Part shown: piece after piece, positions 13,716 to 21,189 of the stretch
Numbering within the stretch: position 1 is the first letter of the stretch
How the letters are laid out: each line of letters starts with the position of its first letter
NCBI GenBank assembly: GCA_965371445.1
Contig: CBDUYN010000161.1
Span: 1 to 23,944, forward strand
From: DASWIG01 sp965371445
GTDB taxonomy: Bacteria; Acidobacteriota; Thermoanaerobaculia; Multivoradales; J023
Length of the DNA stretch: 23,944 nt
Direction of reading: 5' to 3'
Notes under the pieces: model-generated
The model's database searches: none
Seen by the model: only the letters and a program-made list of their open reading frames with translations
What the model was told of the DNA's origin: nothing
Program-made: the position numbers and the translations under genes

Positions 13716-15797
13716 GTGCGAAAGATCGGGCCTTACCTCCACATCCTCGCCCTGACCGCCCTGGTGGGGGCCTATCCGTTGCTCGACCTCCTCGCCCAGC
13801 ATCCCGAGGTCATGCTGGCCCGTGGCTGGGAGACGCGGGAAGCCCTGGTCCTGACCCTGGTCTTGCTCTTTGTCCTGCCGCTTCCGGTGTTGCTCTTGCG
13901 AGCCTTGTCGGGAGCCGTTGCCGAGTCCGTGGCCCGGGGGCTCGACGCGGTCTTCGCCGGCTTCGCCACGACGCTCTTGTTCCTTCAGCTCGCGCCAAGG
14001 TCGATCTCGCTCGTCTTCTCCGGCCATCCGGTCGTGGCCTTCTCGGGGATCGCAGGGACGGTTGTGGGCCTTCTCTATTTCAGATCCGAGGGGGTGAGGA
14101 GCTGTTTCAGCCTCCTCGTGCCGCTGCCTCTGGTGGTGGCGCTCGTCTTCCTGCTGAACCCACGTGTCGCTCGGATAAACGCCGAGGCGGTCCCCGAGGC
14201 ACCACCGGCTCTGGGGATCGAGGACCCACCGCCGGTGGTCCTGGTGATCTTCGACGCATTGTCGGCCTCGGCGCTGATCGACGAATCAGGGCGGATCAAC
14301 GCGCGGCGCTATCCTCATCTTGCCGCTCTGGCCGAGGAGGCCACCTGGTTCGAGAACGCCTGGTCGGTGTCGAGATGGACGGAGCGGGCGATTCCCTCGA
14401 TCCTGACCGGGAGCTACCCCGCTCCCGATGCCTTGCCACGGCTCGCCGACCATCCGCGAAACCTCTTCACCTTGCTCCATGGCACGTACCAGATCTTTGC
14501 CGAGGAGCTGAGCTTTCAACTTTGTCCGAGGCCGTTCAACTCCTATCTTCAACGCCAGCTGCCGCCGGCTTTGCGCTGGCGGATCCACCTGAGCGACCTG
14601 TCCCTGATCTACCTCCATCGTACTCTCCCCCCTGGTTATACGGGCCGCCTGCCCCGCGTCGATCAGCACTGGGTGGGCTTTGCGCAGGCTCGCCGGCAGA
14701 GGGTGGACCGCTTCCACGACTTCCTCGACGTGATCGACCGCGACGGCGACGGCAAGCTCTATTACCTGCACGTCTTCTATCCCCACATGCCCTATCTCTT
14801 CCTGCCGTCGGGGAAGTACTTCCGGCTGGAGGTGGCGCCGGCTTTGAGGTTGAAAGACCGGGCGAAGCGTCAAGAGCCGGACCTGGAGGCGCTCGTCCTA
14901 CGCTACAAGCAGTATCTCTTCCAGGTCGGCTACGTCGATGGTCTGGTGGGAGAGCTGGTGGCGCGCCTCAAGGACCTCGGGCTCTACGACCGCTCGCTGC
15001 TCGTCGTGACCGCCGATCACGGCGGCCGGAGCGCTCCCCTGGGCTACGAGAGCGACGTCTTCTCGGTGCCGCTCCTCGTCAGGCGGCCTCACCAGAGCAC
15101 CGGCGAGATCCGCCGCGACCGGGTGAGCACCCTCGACCTGCTGCCGTCGTTGCTCGATCTCCTGGGCGCTTCTCCGGCGTGGGAGATGGACGGCGAATCC
15201 TTCTTCGCCCCAGGCTACAAGGTAGCCGACCGCTACTTCCAAGGGGAAGAGCTCCGGAGCTTCGATCCTTCGTTCGAGGAGCGCAGGCGCGATCTCGTCC
15301 GCTGGAAGCTGGAGCATTTCGGCTCGGGAAGAAATCCCCAGGCCCTCTATCGAGCCGGCGCCCCGCGTCCCGAGTTGCTCGACCGGCGCCTCGACGAGCT
15401 CGGCCACGGCGTCCTCGAAGGGCTCGAGATCGCCCTCGACCTGGGTGACGGCGGCATCGACTACGACCCTGCCGGCGACTTCGCCCCGGTCCTGCTCGAC
15501 GGGAGCCTTCGCCTCGATCACGCCGCGCAAGACGGCTGTGTCGTCGCCGTCTCGGTCAACGGCAAGGTCGAGGCCACGGCGACCGCCCGCGCCTGGGACT
15601 CCTCCGGCGGTTATCGCTTCCGGGCCACGGTGCCGGAGTCGGTCTTTCGGGCGGGCCGCAACGACGTGCGGGCCTGGGTCGTCGCACCGGCGGCCGGCGA
15701 ACCGGCGGCCGGCGAACCGGCGGCCGGCGAACCGGGAGATCCGCCGCGTCTCCTGGGACCACCGCTCGGCCGCCAGGGCTCTCCGGGTCGGTGGTGA
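13716..15797 (+). CDS. Membrane sulfatase-like hydrolase (alkaline phosphatase superfamily)
   Basis: The 693-residue protein has about five N-terminal membrane segments (residues about 7-25, 43-64, 78-95, 105-122, 131-148), then a soluble hydrolase domain. Metal-site motifs are VVLVIFDALSASAL (Asp180), the nucleophile region SRWTERAIPSILTGS (Thr222 likely), YLHVFYPHMPY (His352, His357), YVDGLVGEL (Asp408) and LLVVTADHGGRSAP (Asp434, His435). A Thr rather than Cys/Ser at the nucleophile position suggests a phosphodiesterase or phosphoethanolamine/phosphoglycerol transferase-like reaction rather than true sulfate ester hydrolysis. The C-terminal about 130 residues look like a beta domain ending in a PAAGE repeat. 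The start is GTG, with TACGAT 6 nt upstream and no Shine-Dalgarno. The catalytic domain would face the periplasm, acting on envelope lipids or glycans; the substrate is unknown. Confidence 0.75.
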   Translation: MRKIGPYLHILALTALVGAYPLLDLLAQHPEVMLARGWETREALVLTLVLLFVLPLPVLLLRALSGAVAESVARGLDAVFAGFATTLLFLQLAPRSISLVFSGHPVVAFSGIAGTVVGLLYFRSEGVRSCFSLLVPLPLVVALVFLLNPRVARINAEAVPEAPPALGIEDPPPVVLVIFDALSASALIDESGRINARRYPHLAALAEEATWFENAWSVSRWTERAIPSILTGSYPAPDALPRLADHPRNLFTLLHGTYQIFAEELSFQLCPRPFNSYLQRQLPPALRWRIHLSDLSLIYLHRTLPPGYTGRLPRVDQHWVGFAQARRQRVDRFHDFLDVIDRDGDGKLYYLHVFYPHMPYLFLPSGKYFRLEVAPALRLKDRAKRQEPDLEALVLRYKQYLFQVGYVDGLVGELVARLKDLGLYDRSLLVVTADHGGRSAPLGYESDVFSVPLLVRRPHQSTGEIRRDRVSTLDLLPSLLDLLGASPAWEMDGESFFAPGYKVADRYFQGEELRSFDPSFEERRRDLVRWKLEHFGSGRNPQALYRAGAPRPELLDRRLDELGHGVLEGLEIALDLGDGGIDYDPAGDFAPVLLDGSLRLDHAAQDGCVVAVSVNGKVEATATARAWDSSGGYRFRATVPESVFRAGRNDVRAWVVAPAAGEPAAGEPAAGEPGDPPRLLGPPLGRQGSPGRW
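15687..15735 (+). repeat. 15-bp in-frame tandem repeat, 3.3 copies
   Basis: The unit CCGGCGGCCGGCGAA is repeated at 15687, 15702 and 15717 and then partially, encoding PAAGE three times near the C-terminus of the sulfatase-like protein. All copies are identical, which points to recent slippage expansion. Confidence 0.9.
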
Positions 15798-15828
15798 AGA
15801 GAATGAAAAAAGATCTTCTACTCGGGCC

Positions 15829-16125
15829 TCAGGGCCAGTCGGGAAACAGGACGTCGAAGGGTCCTTCGAACCAGTACTCGTAGAAGCCGTCGTCGCAGGT
15901 GCGGACCTTGTAGCCGTATTTTTCCTCGAAGTGCCGGCCCCAATGGGGACGGCTGCCGTCGGCGTCGGTGAAGCCGTACTCCTCCGACAAGCCCCAAGAG
16001 CTGTAAACCCGCCCGGACTTCGCCGCGACGTCGGAATCGGCCGCCAGCGCCGCCACTGCACGGCCGACGAAGAGCGGCGTTTCGGAGGCGATGAAATTAG
16101 CGTCTTTCTTGGCGCCGTCGCGCAT
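15829..16125 (-). pseudogene. C-terminal fragment of an SDR-family oxidoreductase
   Basis: The 98-residue frame reads KKDANFIASETPLFVGRAVA, ALAADSDVAAKSGRVYSSWG, LSEEYGFTDADGSRPHWGRH, then FEEKYGYKVRTCDDGFYEYW. This matches the C-terminal third of a group of short-chain dehydrogenases (S/T-P-x-FVGRAVAALAADP; EYGFTDxDG). The Rossmann TGxxxGxG site and the YxxxK catalytic pair are missing. The fragment's upstream end coincides with a 13-bp dyad at 16125-16152, so the gene was probably cut there by a rearrangement or element insertion. The open frame begins at an ATG formed at the dyad's edge, with no start signal. It lies between the sulfatase-like gene (convergent) and the PQQ-like operon (same strand). 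Confidence 0.8.
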
Positions 16126-16152
16126 TTACCCGGGGTTGAAACCCCGGGTAAA
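16125..16152. repeat. 13-bp perfect inverted repeat, 2-nt spacer
   Basis: TTTACCCGGGGTT (16125-16137) and AACCCCGGGTAAA (16140-16152) are separated by GA. It begins 7 nt beyond the stop codon of the PQQ-like gene ending at 16159, so it could act as a transcription terminator for that operon, although there is no T-run. Its position at the broken end of an SDR fragment, and its resemblance in style to the GGGGTTT hairpins at 4368-4450, suggest a REP-like element instead. Confidence 0.75.
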
Positions 16153-16158
16153 CGGCCG

Positions 16159-17652
16159 TCAAGGTGACGACTTCTCCTCCATCTTCATCTGCGCACCCTC
16201 CGCGAGAGCGAACAGACGATTGCGGGCGAGGACGAAAAGCGTCCCGTCGTGAGCGACCGGCGTCGTATAGACGGCGGCGCCCAGGTTCTGGTCCTCGGCG
16301 ACGATCTCGGCTTCGCCGTCCTTCCCCTTGCCCTCCTTCAGCACGACGACGTCGCCGTCCTCGTCACCCAGGTAGACCTTGCCGTCGGCGACGAAGGGCG
16401 AGCCCCAGACCGCGGCAAACGCGTCGTAGGTCCAGTAGTGCTCGCCGGTCTGGGCGTTCAATGCATAGAGGAAGCCCGAGAGGTCGGAGATGTAGACGAC
16501 GTCGTCCTTGATCGCCGCCGAGGAGATGGTACGGTTGAAATCCTCGCCGCCGCGGCTCCAGACCAGACCTGTCTTCGTGATCTCGCCCGCCCCCTTCGTC
16601 GGGTCGACGGCATAGAAGTGCCCCGGCGCCTCGCCGTGCTCCGGGTCCTGGCCGACGCCGACGTAGAACTTGCCGTCGTAGACGACCGGCGTCGAGATGA
16701 CGTTGTTGCGCGTCCCGGCACCGCCGAGGCGCCACTTCGAATCCTTGGGGTTGGCGTCGAAGGACCAGGCGATCTTGCCGGTCTTGGGAGCGTAGCCCCG
16801 CACCCAGCCGTCGCCGCCCGGGAAGATCACGTACCCCTTGCCGCCGAGCTCGCCGTAGGCGGGGTTCGCCCAGGTGCCGTGAAGGGTCTTCTCACCCGGC
16901 GTGGCGTCTTCCCAGACCAGCTCGCCCGTCCCCTTGTTGACCGCCACGATCGACGGCGCGAAAGGCGACGGGACGTTGACGTGCCCCTCGTCGACGCCCG
17001 TGCCGGTCGAGACGTAAACGAGGTCGCCGACGATCAGGGGCGATCCGGCCGCCAGGTTGTGCGGAAAGACGTCGAGCTCGCCGATCATGTCGAAGATCCA
17101 GATCACGTCGCCGTCGATCTCCGAGGTGGCTTCCTCGTCTTTGTAAGGACCGTCGTTCTCGCTGTCACGGAAACCGTTGACGTCGACCGCCACGATCTGG
17201 GCACGGTTCGAAACGTAGTAGGCGATCTCGCCGTCGACCGCCGGCGTCGAGCAGATGCCCTGGAGCGGCCAGTCGTGAAGCTTGGTCTCAGGCAGTTTCT
17301 TGTGCGTCATCTGCCAGAGGAGCTCGCCGGTCTTCTCGTCGAAAGCCATGATGTTGCCGCGGTCGTTGCCCAGCTTCTCGTTGCGGCGTCCCTCGTTGTT
17401 GGTGCCGACGAAGACCTTGCCGCCCAGGACGACGGGACCCGCGTAAGCCTGCGAGCCGACGGGCTGCGACCACTTGACGTTCTTGCCGGTCTTGACGTCC
17501 CACTCGGAGGGCAGGCCCTTCTCGTCGGAGACCATGTTACGCTCCGGCGTGTTGCCGAACATGACGACCTTGTCCCCGGCGAGGACGCTCCCGGCGGCAA
17601 GTGCCAGGACGACGAAGAAAAGAAGAAAACGTAAGCTCGTTCGCTCGGTCAT
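16159..17652 (-). CDS. Secreted PQQ-like beta-propeller protein (second gene of pair)
   Basis: The 497-residue protein has a Sec signal (LRFLLFFVVLALAAGSVLAG, cleavage near residue 25) followed by a WD-like/PQQ-like propeller. Repeated blades read GKVFVGTNN-(x)n-AFDEKTGELLWQ, IVAVNKGTGELVWE, VRGYAPKTGKIAWSF, FYAVDPTKGAGE, LYALNAQTGEHYWTY and VYLGDEDGDVVVL. No enzymatic motif of quinoprotein dehydrogenases (such as a vicinal disulfide or haem site) is visible, so a cofactor is not implied. Its ATG overlaps the stop of the preceding propeller gene (ATGA, 17649-17652), so the two are translationally coupled. A periplasmic scaffold or sugar/peptide-binding role is possible; function is unknown. 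Confidence 0.8.
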   Translation of the reverse strand: MTERTSLRFLLFFVVLALAAGSVLAGDKVVMFGNTPERNMVSDEKGLPSEWDVKTGKNVKWSQPVGSQAYAGPVVLGGKVFVGTNNEGRRNEKLGNDRGNIMAFDEKTGELLWQMTHKKLPETKLHDWPLQGICSTPAVDGEIAYYVSNRAQIVAVDVNGFRDSENDGPYKDEEATSEIDGDVIWIFDMIGELDVFPHNLAAGSPLIVGDLVYVSTGTGVDEGHVNVPSPFAPSIVAVNKGTGELVWEDATPGEKTLHGTWANPAYGELGGKGYVIFPGGDGWVRGYAPKTGKIAWSFDANPKDSKWRLGGAGTRNNVISTPVVYDGKFYVGVGQDPEHGEAPGHFYAVDPTKGAGEITKTGLVWSRGGEDFNRTISSAAIKDDVVYISDLSGFLYALNAQTGEHYWTYDAFAAVWGSPFVADGKVYLGDEDGDVVVLKEGKGKDGEAEIVAEDQNLGAAVYTTPVAHDGTLFVLARNRLFALAEGAQMKMEEKSSP

Positions 17653-19889
17653 TTGCTCACCTCAACCTTGACGTTGTCGAAATAGGCGTCGCACGGGATG
17701 TAGCCGTAAAGCCCCGGGCTGCCGTGTCGGATGGGAAGGGGATCCTCGACGGTAAAGGTCCACTCCGCGGGCTCCGCCCCGTCGCGTTTCCAGACCTTAC
17801 CGCGGACGACGGCCTTTTCCGCGTCGCCCTCGCCCTCGTAGTCGACCCGCAGCTTCATCGTGTACCAGACGTCGACCTCCCAGGCAAACTCCGTCTGCTG
17901 CATCATGCGGTTCTCCGAGGCCCAGGAACGGATCTGGAGGCGCTCGTGATTGCCCTGCATGTCGAAGACGTAGCCGCTGTTGATGAGGCCTACGTCGCTA
18001 CGGCGGCGGCCCTTTTGGGTTCCCATGACGTCGGCCTGGACGGTGTAGCCCGACAGGAAAGCCGGTCCCATGTTGGGCCGGGCGCGCGGCGCGCCGCCGG
18101 CGGGCCGCTCCAGGGCCAGGACCTTGTTGCCGTCGATCTCTTGGACCGCGCCCTTGCGGGCGACGCCCATCCAGCCGCTCGGCCACCTGCCGGCCTCGAC
18201 GCCCTCGAAGTCCTCGGACCAGGGCAGGGCGCCCCCCACGCGGACGCTCGCCGAGCCCGAAAGGCCGGCCGCCGTGGCGACGACGCTGCCGCCCAGGGTG
18301 CCGGCGACTTTCGACGCGTCGAAGCTGAGCTTGCCGCCGGCGTCGAACGAGCCCGGCAGGCCCTTGACGCTCCACTCGGCCTCGGTCTCGCGCAGGAAGC
18401 GGCCCTGCTCGTCGAAGAGGCGGGCCTTGAAGTCAACGCTCTCGCTCGCCCTGGCGACGGCCACGGCCGGCACCACCTGGAGCCAGGCCGGTTGGGCGTC
18501 GGCGGCGGCAGGCTCTTCTCCCGACATGACCCTCTCGGGCGTTGCCGCGAAGGCCTTCCTCTTGTCGCCCAGGCAGTAGATGCCTTCCTCGGTGGTGAAG
18601 TAGATGCGGCCGTAGGCGATCGCCGGCGAGGCGTAGATCTCGGCGTAGCGGCCGTCGGGCATCTCCAGGTGCTCGTCGTCGAGGGCCTTGGCGCCCTCGG
18701 CTCCGACCTCGATGATACGGACGTTGCCGTTGACCTCGGTGACGTAGATCTTGCCGTCGGCCCAGACCGGCGAGCCCTTGCCCACCGTGCCGAAGTTGTG
18801 GTGCCACAGCTCCTTGCCGGTCTTGGCCTCGTAGGCGTAGAGGTTCGCCGAGTTGTCGACCACGTAGAGCGTGCCGTCGTGGTAGAGCGGCGAGGCGTAG
18901 CCGAGCGAAAGCTCGTTGCGGCGCCACTTCTCGTGGGTCGCCGTGACCTCGCCCGTGCCGGTGCCGTCGATCGCCACGAGGCGTCCCATGGTGCCCTCGT
19001 CGAGGTTCTCTTCCGAGTGGCCGGCAAAAACCATGTCGCCCGCCACGACGACGGAGCTGTTCAAACCCCGCTTCGAGAGGTGGAAGCTCCAGACCTCCTT
19101 GCCGGTCCTGGTCTGGAAGGCGCGGATCCAGCCGTCGGCGCCGCCGCCGATCAGGAGCCGCTGACCGCCGATCTCCGCGACGACGGGCGCGGAGTAGGTG
19201 TTTAAGTCCTGGAGCTTGGCGCCGCGCGAGGAGACCCACTGGATCTCCCCCGTGCGCTTGTCAAAAGCGAAGTAGCGGTCGCCGCCGGGACCGAAGTCCT
19301 TGCCCCAGCCGGCGTTGACGACGTGGGCGATGACCAGGTCGCCGTCGACGAGCGGCGTGTTGGTACGTCCGCCGTAGCCCGAGAAGCGGCCGACGTCCTC
19401 GCCGAGCCTCCACTCCCAGGCGGTGTTGCCGTCGCGGTCGAGGGCCACGAAGCGGCCGTTCACGCCCTGGGCGAAGAGGAGCCCCGTCTCGGCGTCGCCG
19501 GCCATCGAGGCCCAGCTCACCCGGTTCCAGGGCACCGTGGTCAGGTAGACGTTGAAGCGCCGTTCCCAGAGCTTCTTGCCGGTGCCGGCGTCCCAGCAGG
19601 CGACGGCCTCCTGGCGTTCGATGCCTTCCCCGGCGCGGCCGATGGCGCAGGCCCGGGCGTCGAAGACGATCGGCGTCGAGCGGCCGACGAAGTCCTCGCG
19701 CCAGACGAGGTTCTCGCCCTCCTTGGACCACGTGGAGACGAGCCCCTTCTCCGGCGAGACACCGTTCTGGTGTGGTCCCCTCCAGTGGGTCCATTCCTGG
19801 GCGCCTAGCGCCGCGGCGCCGACGGCGCCGAGGGCGAAGGCGAAGGCCAGCCCTCTTCCCAACCGAGCTCTCACGACTCCTTCAATCAC
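17649..19889 (-). CDS. Secreted PQQ-like beta-propeller with C-terminal jelly-roll domain
   Basis: This 746-residue protein starts at GTG 19889, with GGGGAG 7 nt upstream. A signal peptide (GRGLAFAFALGAVGAAALGA, residues 11-30) leads into WTHWRGPHQNGVSPEKGLVS, the typical entry of this propeller family. Blades carry VACWDAGTGKKLWER, FVALDRDGNTAWEW, FAFDKRTGEIQWVS, IRAFQTRTGKEVWSF, LYAYEAKTGKELWHH and IYCLGDKRKAF. Residues about 455-545 form a small beta domain. Residues about 550-746 resemble a concanavalin/LamG-like fold (LPWSEDFEGVEAGRWPSGW; ERLQIRSWASENRMMQQTEF; FDNVKVEVSK). It is the first gene of a two-gene operon with the propeller ending at 16159. The pairing of a long propeller-lectin with a short propeller suggests a periplasmic carbohydrate-related assembly, which is inference. 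Confidence 0.8.
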   Translation of the reverse strand: MIEGVVRARLGRGLAFAFALGAVGAAALGAQEWTHWRGPHQNGVSPEKGLVSTWSKEGENLVWREDFVGRSTPIVFDARACAIGRAGEGIERQEAVACWDAGTGKKLWERRFNVYLTTVPWNRVSWASMAGDAETGLLFAQGVNGRFVALDRDGNTAWEWRLGEDVGRFSGYGGRTNTPLVDGDLVIAHVVNAGWGKDFGPGGDRYFAFDKRTGEIQWVSSRGAKLQDLNTYSAPVVAEIGGQRLLIGGGADGWIRAFQTRTGKEVWSFHLSKRGLNSSVVVAGDMVFAGHSEENLDEGTMGRLVAIDGTGTGEVTATHEKWRRNELSLGYASPLYHDGTLYVVDNSANLYAYEAKTGKELWHHNFGTVGKGSPVWADGKIYVTEVNGNVRIIEVGAEGAKALDDEHLEMPDGRYAEIYASPAIAYGRIYFTTEEGIYCLGDKRKAFAATPERVMSGEEPAAADAQPAWLQVVPAVAVARASESVDFKARLFDEQGRFLRETEAEWSVKGLPGSFDAGGKLSFDASKVAGTLGGSVVATAAGLSGSASVRVGGALPWSEDFEGVEAGRWPSGWMGVARKGAVQEIDGNKVLALERPAGGAPRARPNMGPAFLSGYTVQADVMGTQKGRRRSDVGLINSGYVFDMQGNHERLQIRSWASENRMMQQTEFAWEVDVWYTMKLRVDYEGEGDAEKAVVRGKVWKRDGAEPAEWTFTVEDPLPIRHGSPGLYGYIPCDAYFDNVKVEVSK

Positions 19890-20066
19890 GATCGTGCTCC
19901 CCTAGCCTGGTGAAGTGGTGTCCCCTCCTCGGAGACGGATGGACGGGCGCCGGTAGACCGGTGCCGCGCGGTCCGGAGATCCTACGCCCGGCCCGCGCCG
20001 GCGGGCGTAAGAGGTCTGTAAAACGTGGGAGCGCACGATCTGCTTTGCACAACCGCCGTCGCGGGA

Positions 20067-20240
20067 CTAGCTAAGCTCGCGGATCCGGGCCTCGGCCCTG
20101 CGGATCTTCTGCCGCAACGCGAGCTGCTTCTCCGGATCGGCCTCGATCGCCTCCTGCTCCAGGAAGTACGCGAGCTTCTCCTGCCAGAGCACCAAGGCTC
20201 CCATCGTGGGCATGCCGGAGTTGTCCGTCCTTTGAGCCAT
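20067..20240 (-). CDS. Small helical protein resembling an effector-associated segment
   Basis: This 57-residue protein is MAQRTDNSGMPTMGALVLWQ followed by EKLAYFLEQEAIEADPEKQL and ALRQKIRRAEARIRELS. The block W-x-EKLA-(x)2-L-E-x-EAI-(x)2-DP-x-(x)2-LALR-x-KI-x-x-A-x-x-RI-x-EL is the short helical segment found at the ends of many bacterial STAND, TIR, CHAT and caspase-like conflict proteins, where it is thought to mediate protein association. Here it is followed directly by a stop. It could be an adaptor acting in trans, or the stub of a larger effector. TAGAAT lies 5 nt before the ATG with no Shine-Dalgarno. The neighbouring AlkZ-like gene is divergent, 94 bp away. Confidence 0.6.
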   Translation of the reverse strand: MAQRTDNSGMPTMGALVLWQEKLAYFLEQEAIEADPEKQLALRQKIRRAEARIRELS

Positions 20241-20334
20241 AAGGCATTCTATGCCGGAACGCGGGCCTGCGGGACAGCGGACGTGCCGTGATATACAGGC
20301 TCCTCCGAGCACCCATCGACAAAGGAGGACGACC

Positions 20335-21111
20335 ATGGCCGGCAAGAAGGTGGGCGTCTCCTCGCCGCTGCCGGTAGCGCTCCGTGAGCTCGAGCTCCGC
20401 GCCGAGATCGAGCGCCGTCCCGTCGGCGGACGGCTCGACACCGAGCGCTACGACTGGGGCCTGGCGCCGCCGGTGAAGACGAAGGTCCCCGCCGAGAAGC
20501 CGGGACGCCTCCAAGCCGTCGCCCGGTATTTCTTCGAGTTCTTCGGCCCGGCGACGCAGAAGGAGCTTGCCACCTGGGTCGGCATCTCGCAGCGCGACGC
20601 CAAGGCCGCGATGGCGGAGCTACCGCTGGTGGACGTCGCCGTCGAAGGGCGTCCTGGGCTCGCTTGGATCCTGGAAGACGACCGGCGCGGCTTCTCCGAG
20701 GCACAGCCGGGGAATTCCGTCTGGAGCTTCCTGCCGTTCGAGGACAACCTGCTGACGGTCTACGGCGGTCCTGGCGTGCTCACCGACCCCGCCCACCACG
20801 ACCATCCCGTCAAGGCCTGGGGATCGTCGAAGCCGACGACGCTGGGCACGGGGCGTCACGTCGCCGAGCGTCCGCTCCTCTTGGGCGATCGTCTCGTCGG
20901 CTTCTGGGAGTACGACGCGGAGGCTGGCGAGGTCGTCGCCGGCACCCTGGAGGCGCTGCCCGACGGCGCGTCAAAAGAGCTCGCCAGGGAGCGGGAGCGC
21001 CTGGCGGCGTTCATCCGCGACGAGCTCGGTCACGCCCGCAGCTTCAGCCTCGACACCGACGAAGGGGTCCGTGCCCGGGCGGCTGTGGTCCGCTCGCTCG
21101 GGTCCTGGTGA
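20335..21111 (+). CDS. AlkZ/YcaQ-like winged-helix protein, N-terminally short
   Basis: The 258-residue protein matches the middle and C-terminal parts of the HTH_42 (AlkZ/YcaQ DNA glycosylase-like) family: LRELELRAEIERRPVGGRLD (16-35), the winged helix RYFFEFFGPATQKELATWVG (64-83) with ISQRDAKAAMAEL, then WSFLPFEDNLLT, LTDPAHHDHPVKAWG, and the closing VAERPLLLGDRLVGFWEYDA block. Full members are about 350-400 residues and begin with an N-terminal helical domain carrying the QxD/QxQ catalytic site. Those roughly 120 residues are absent here and no remnant precedes the gene. AAAGGAGG lies 6 nt before the ATG, so translation is likely. Without the N-terminal domain, base excision activity is doubtful; DNA binding might remain. 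Intact relatives unhook DNA crosslinks or remove alkylated bases. Confidence 0.75.
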   Translation: MAGKKVGVSSPLPVALRELELRAEIERRPVGGRLDTERYDWGLAPPVKTKVPAEKPGRLQAVARYFFEFFGPATQKELATWVGISQRDAKAAMAELPLVDVAVEGRPGLAWILEDDRRGFSEAQPGNSVWSFLPFEDNLLTVYGGPGVLTDPAHHDHPVKAWGSSKPTTLGTGRHVAERPLLLGDRLVGFWEYDAEAGEVVAGTLEALPDGASKELARERERLAAFIRDELGHARSFSLDTDEGVRARAAVVRSLGSW

Positions 21112-21189
21112 AAGAAATGCCGTCCTCCGTCGTTCTACTCCTGACGTCCCACCGCGCGGAGCGCCCTCTCAACCGGACAGGAGAAGAAC

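Noticed and set aside
13652..15448. Plus-strand frame of 598 codons overlapping the sulfatase-like gene
   Set aside because: The overlapping frame at 13716-15797 carries all the family motifs; this one is Arg/Pro/Gly-rich noise.
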